From: a virus
Length of the DNA stretch: 57,832 nucleotides
IMG/VR virus record: IMGVR_UViG_3300047554_001015
Location: 1-57,832 of that record
Direction: 5' to 3' (one strand)
Of this stretch, positions 57,342 to 57,832 are shown in pieces. Position 1 is the stretch's first letter. Each line of letters starts with the position of its first letter. The notes beneath the pieces are model-generated. The model ran no database searches, was not told the origin of the DNA, and was given only the letters and a program-made list of their open reading frames with translations. The position numbers were made by a program, and so were the translations under genes.

Positions 57342-57832
57342 GTGAAGAGAATTTTACGGCCACAAATTCAGAAGTTGGGACTGTTCCCGATTTCGTTGAC
57401 GCTGTTGGGGGTTGTTGCCACCTTGGCATGGCTCGATCACAGGGCGGAAACTCTAAATGCTCAGGAAATTGAAATTTCTCTGGGCACTCAGCAAAAGAGT
57501 GAGGGCAAGCCTGTGGATTGGGAATTGGTTTTAGCGGCGGGAACGGTTGTGGGGGGAGTCCTGCTTTGGGCAGACAATCGGCTGGATACCCTTGAGGGCA
57601 AAGTTGCGCTGTTGGAACAGCGATGCATCAATTTGCAGGATCAGCTTTCAGCCCTCAAGGCCGACTCAGAACGGCATGGCAACCGGCTTTATAGGGCAGT
57701 CAGTCAGTTGGCAGCGGCTCGAAAAAATTCAGGTTTTCACCCGCGATCGCAAATGGCCAATGGAGGCCCATGGCCCACAGATGACCCGCCAACGGAGATT
57801 CCCTTTGCCCCCTACGATCGCCCCCCCACTCC
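57342..57832 (+). CDS. Two-pass membrane protein running across the junction (lysis candidate)
   Basis: Frame from GTG 57342 (TTG at 57324 is an alternative) stays open to the window end and continues at 1-28. Two hydrophobic segments (FPISLTLLGVVATLAWL, about 15-31, and WELVLAAGTVVGGVLLWADN, about 60-79) are followed by a coiled coil (RLDTLEGKVALLEQRCINLQ) and a Pro-rich tail. This resembles a holin or spanin-like membrane protein. It is late by its motif. No family is certain. Confidence 0.65.
   Translation, partial: MKRILRPQIQKLGLFPISLTLLGVVATLAWLDHRAETLNAQEIEISLGTQQKSEGKPVDWELVLAAGTVVGGVLLWADNRLDTLEGKVALLEQRCINLQDQLSALKADSERHGNRLYRAVSQLAAARKNSGFHPRSQMANGGPWPTDDPPTEIPFAPYDRPPT

Noticed and set aside
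1-57832. tRNA or rRNA genes
   Set aside because: No cloverleaf with a TTC-type loop and CCA-proximal stem, nor any rRNA-like block, was noticed on reading. A covariance search would be needed to exclude a divergent tRNA.

Overview
The window looks like the complete, circularly permuted genome of a contractile-tailed phage (myovirus) of a cyanobacterium. A + strand gene that runs off the right end (from about 57342) continues in frame from base 1 and stops at 26-28, right before a hairpin, so the 57,832 bases appear to close on themselves. The cyanobacterial host is inferred from dense HIP1 octamers (GCGATCGC; I found at least 24 by eye, one or two expected by chance) and from genes of cyanobacterial type. 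No tRNA, rRNA, CRISPR array, integrase, transposase with a catalytic domain, or recognisable endolysin was seen.

Layout. 0-3.7 kb, minus strand: small unknown early genes, a KilA-N remnant, a Dam-type methylase and a fragment resembling its middle. 3.8-4.1 kb: first copy of a TGCTGCCA/TGGCAGCA repeat array. 4.2-9.6 kb, minus: archaeal-type thymidylate synthase, small early genes, a DnaN sliding clamp and a scaffold-like protein. 10-19 kb, minus: TAGT-like glycosyltransferase, ParB-like protein with an apparent frameshift, portal, both terminase subunits, a fibre with its partner, and baseplate proteins I, J and gp25/W. 19-24.4 kb: a maintenance or control-like block with a membrane-anchored VirD4/FtsK-like ATPase, membrane proteins, a ribbon-helix-helix-like protein facing an eight-fold AAAC(C/G)GTTT operator array, and an XRE regulator. 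24.6-31.4 kb, plus: a 1015-residue primase/DUF3987 protein whose 3' end carries the second repeat array, then small proteins, a second adenine methylase and a DUF5131 protein. 31.7-34.4 kb: a phage sigma factor and DNA-binding proteins. 34.4-45.4 kb, plus: the P2-like tail operon (sheath, tube, E/E' frameshift chaperones, tape measure, U, X, D, V), interrupted by three antisense single-gene cassettes and by a nuclease and dCMP deaminase. 45.4-45.8 kb: third repeat array. 45.8-49.9 kb: small genes, tandem-OB SSB, XRE regulator, RecT/Bet. 50-57.2 kb, minus: Mu-like Gp37, virion morphogenesis and minor head proteins, decoration candidate, second fibre with partner, a further virion protein and the major capsid protein.

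Regulation appears to use two promoter classes. Eleven near-identical sigma-70 promoters (TTGACA, 17-18 bp, TATATT or TACTAT) drive early genes and single-gene cassettes, whose messages carry an AAACGAAA leader motif. A GGGAAC(C/T)CT motif lies just upstream of ten virion operons on both strands and is absent from the early genes I checked; the phage sigma factor is a natural candidate to read it. The dispersed iteron-like arrays, one inside the replication gene, are the most unusual feature and may be replication or partition sites.
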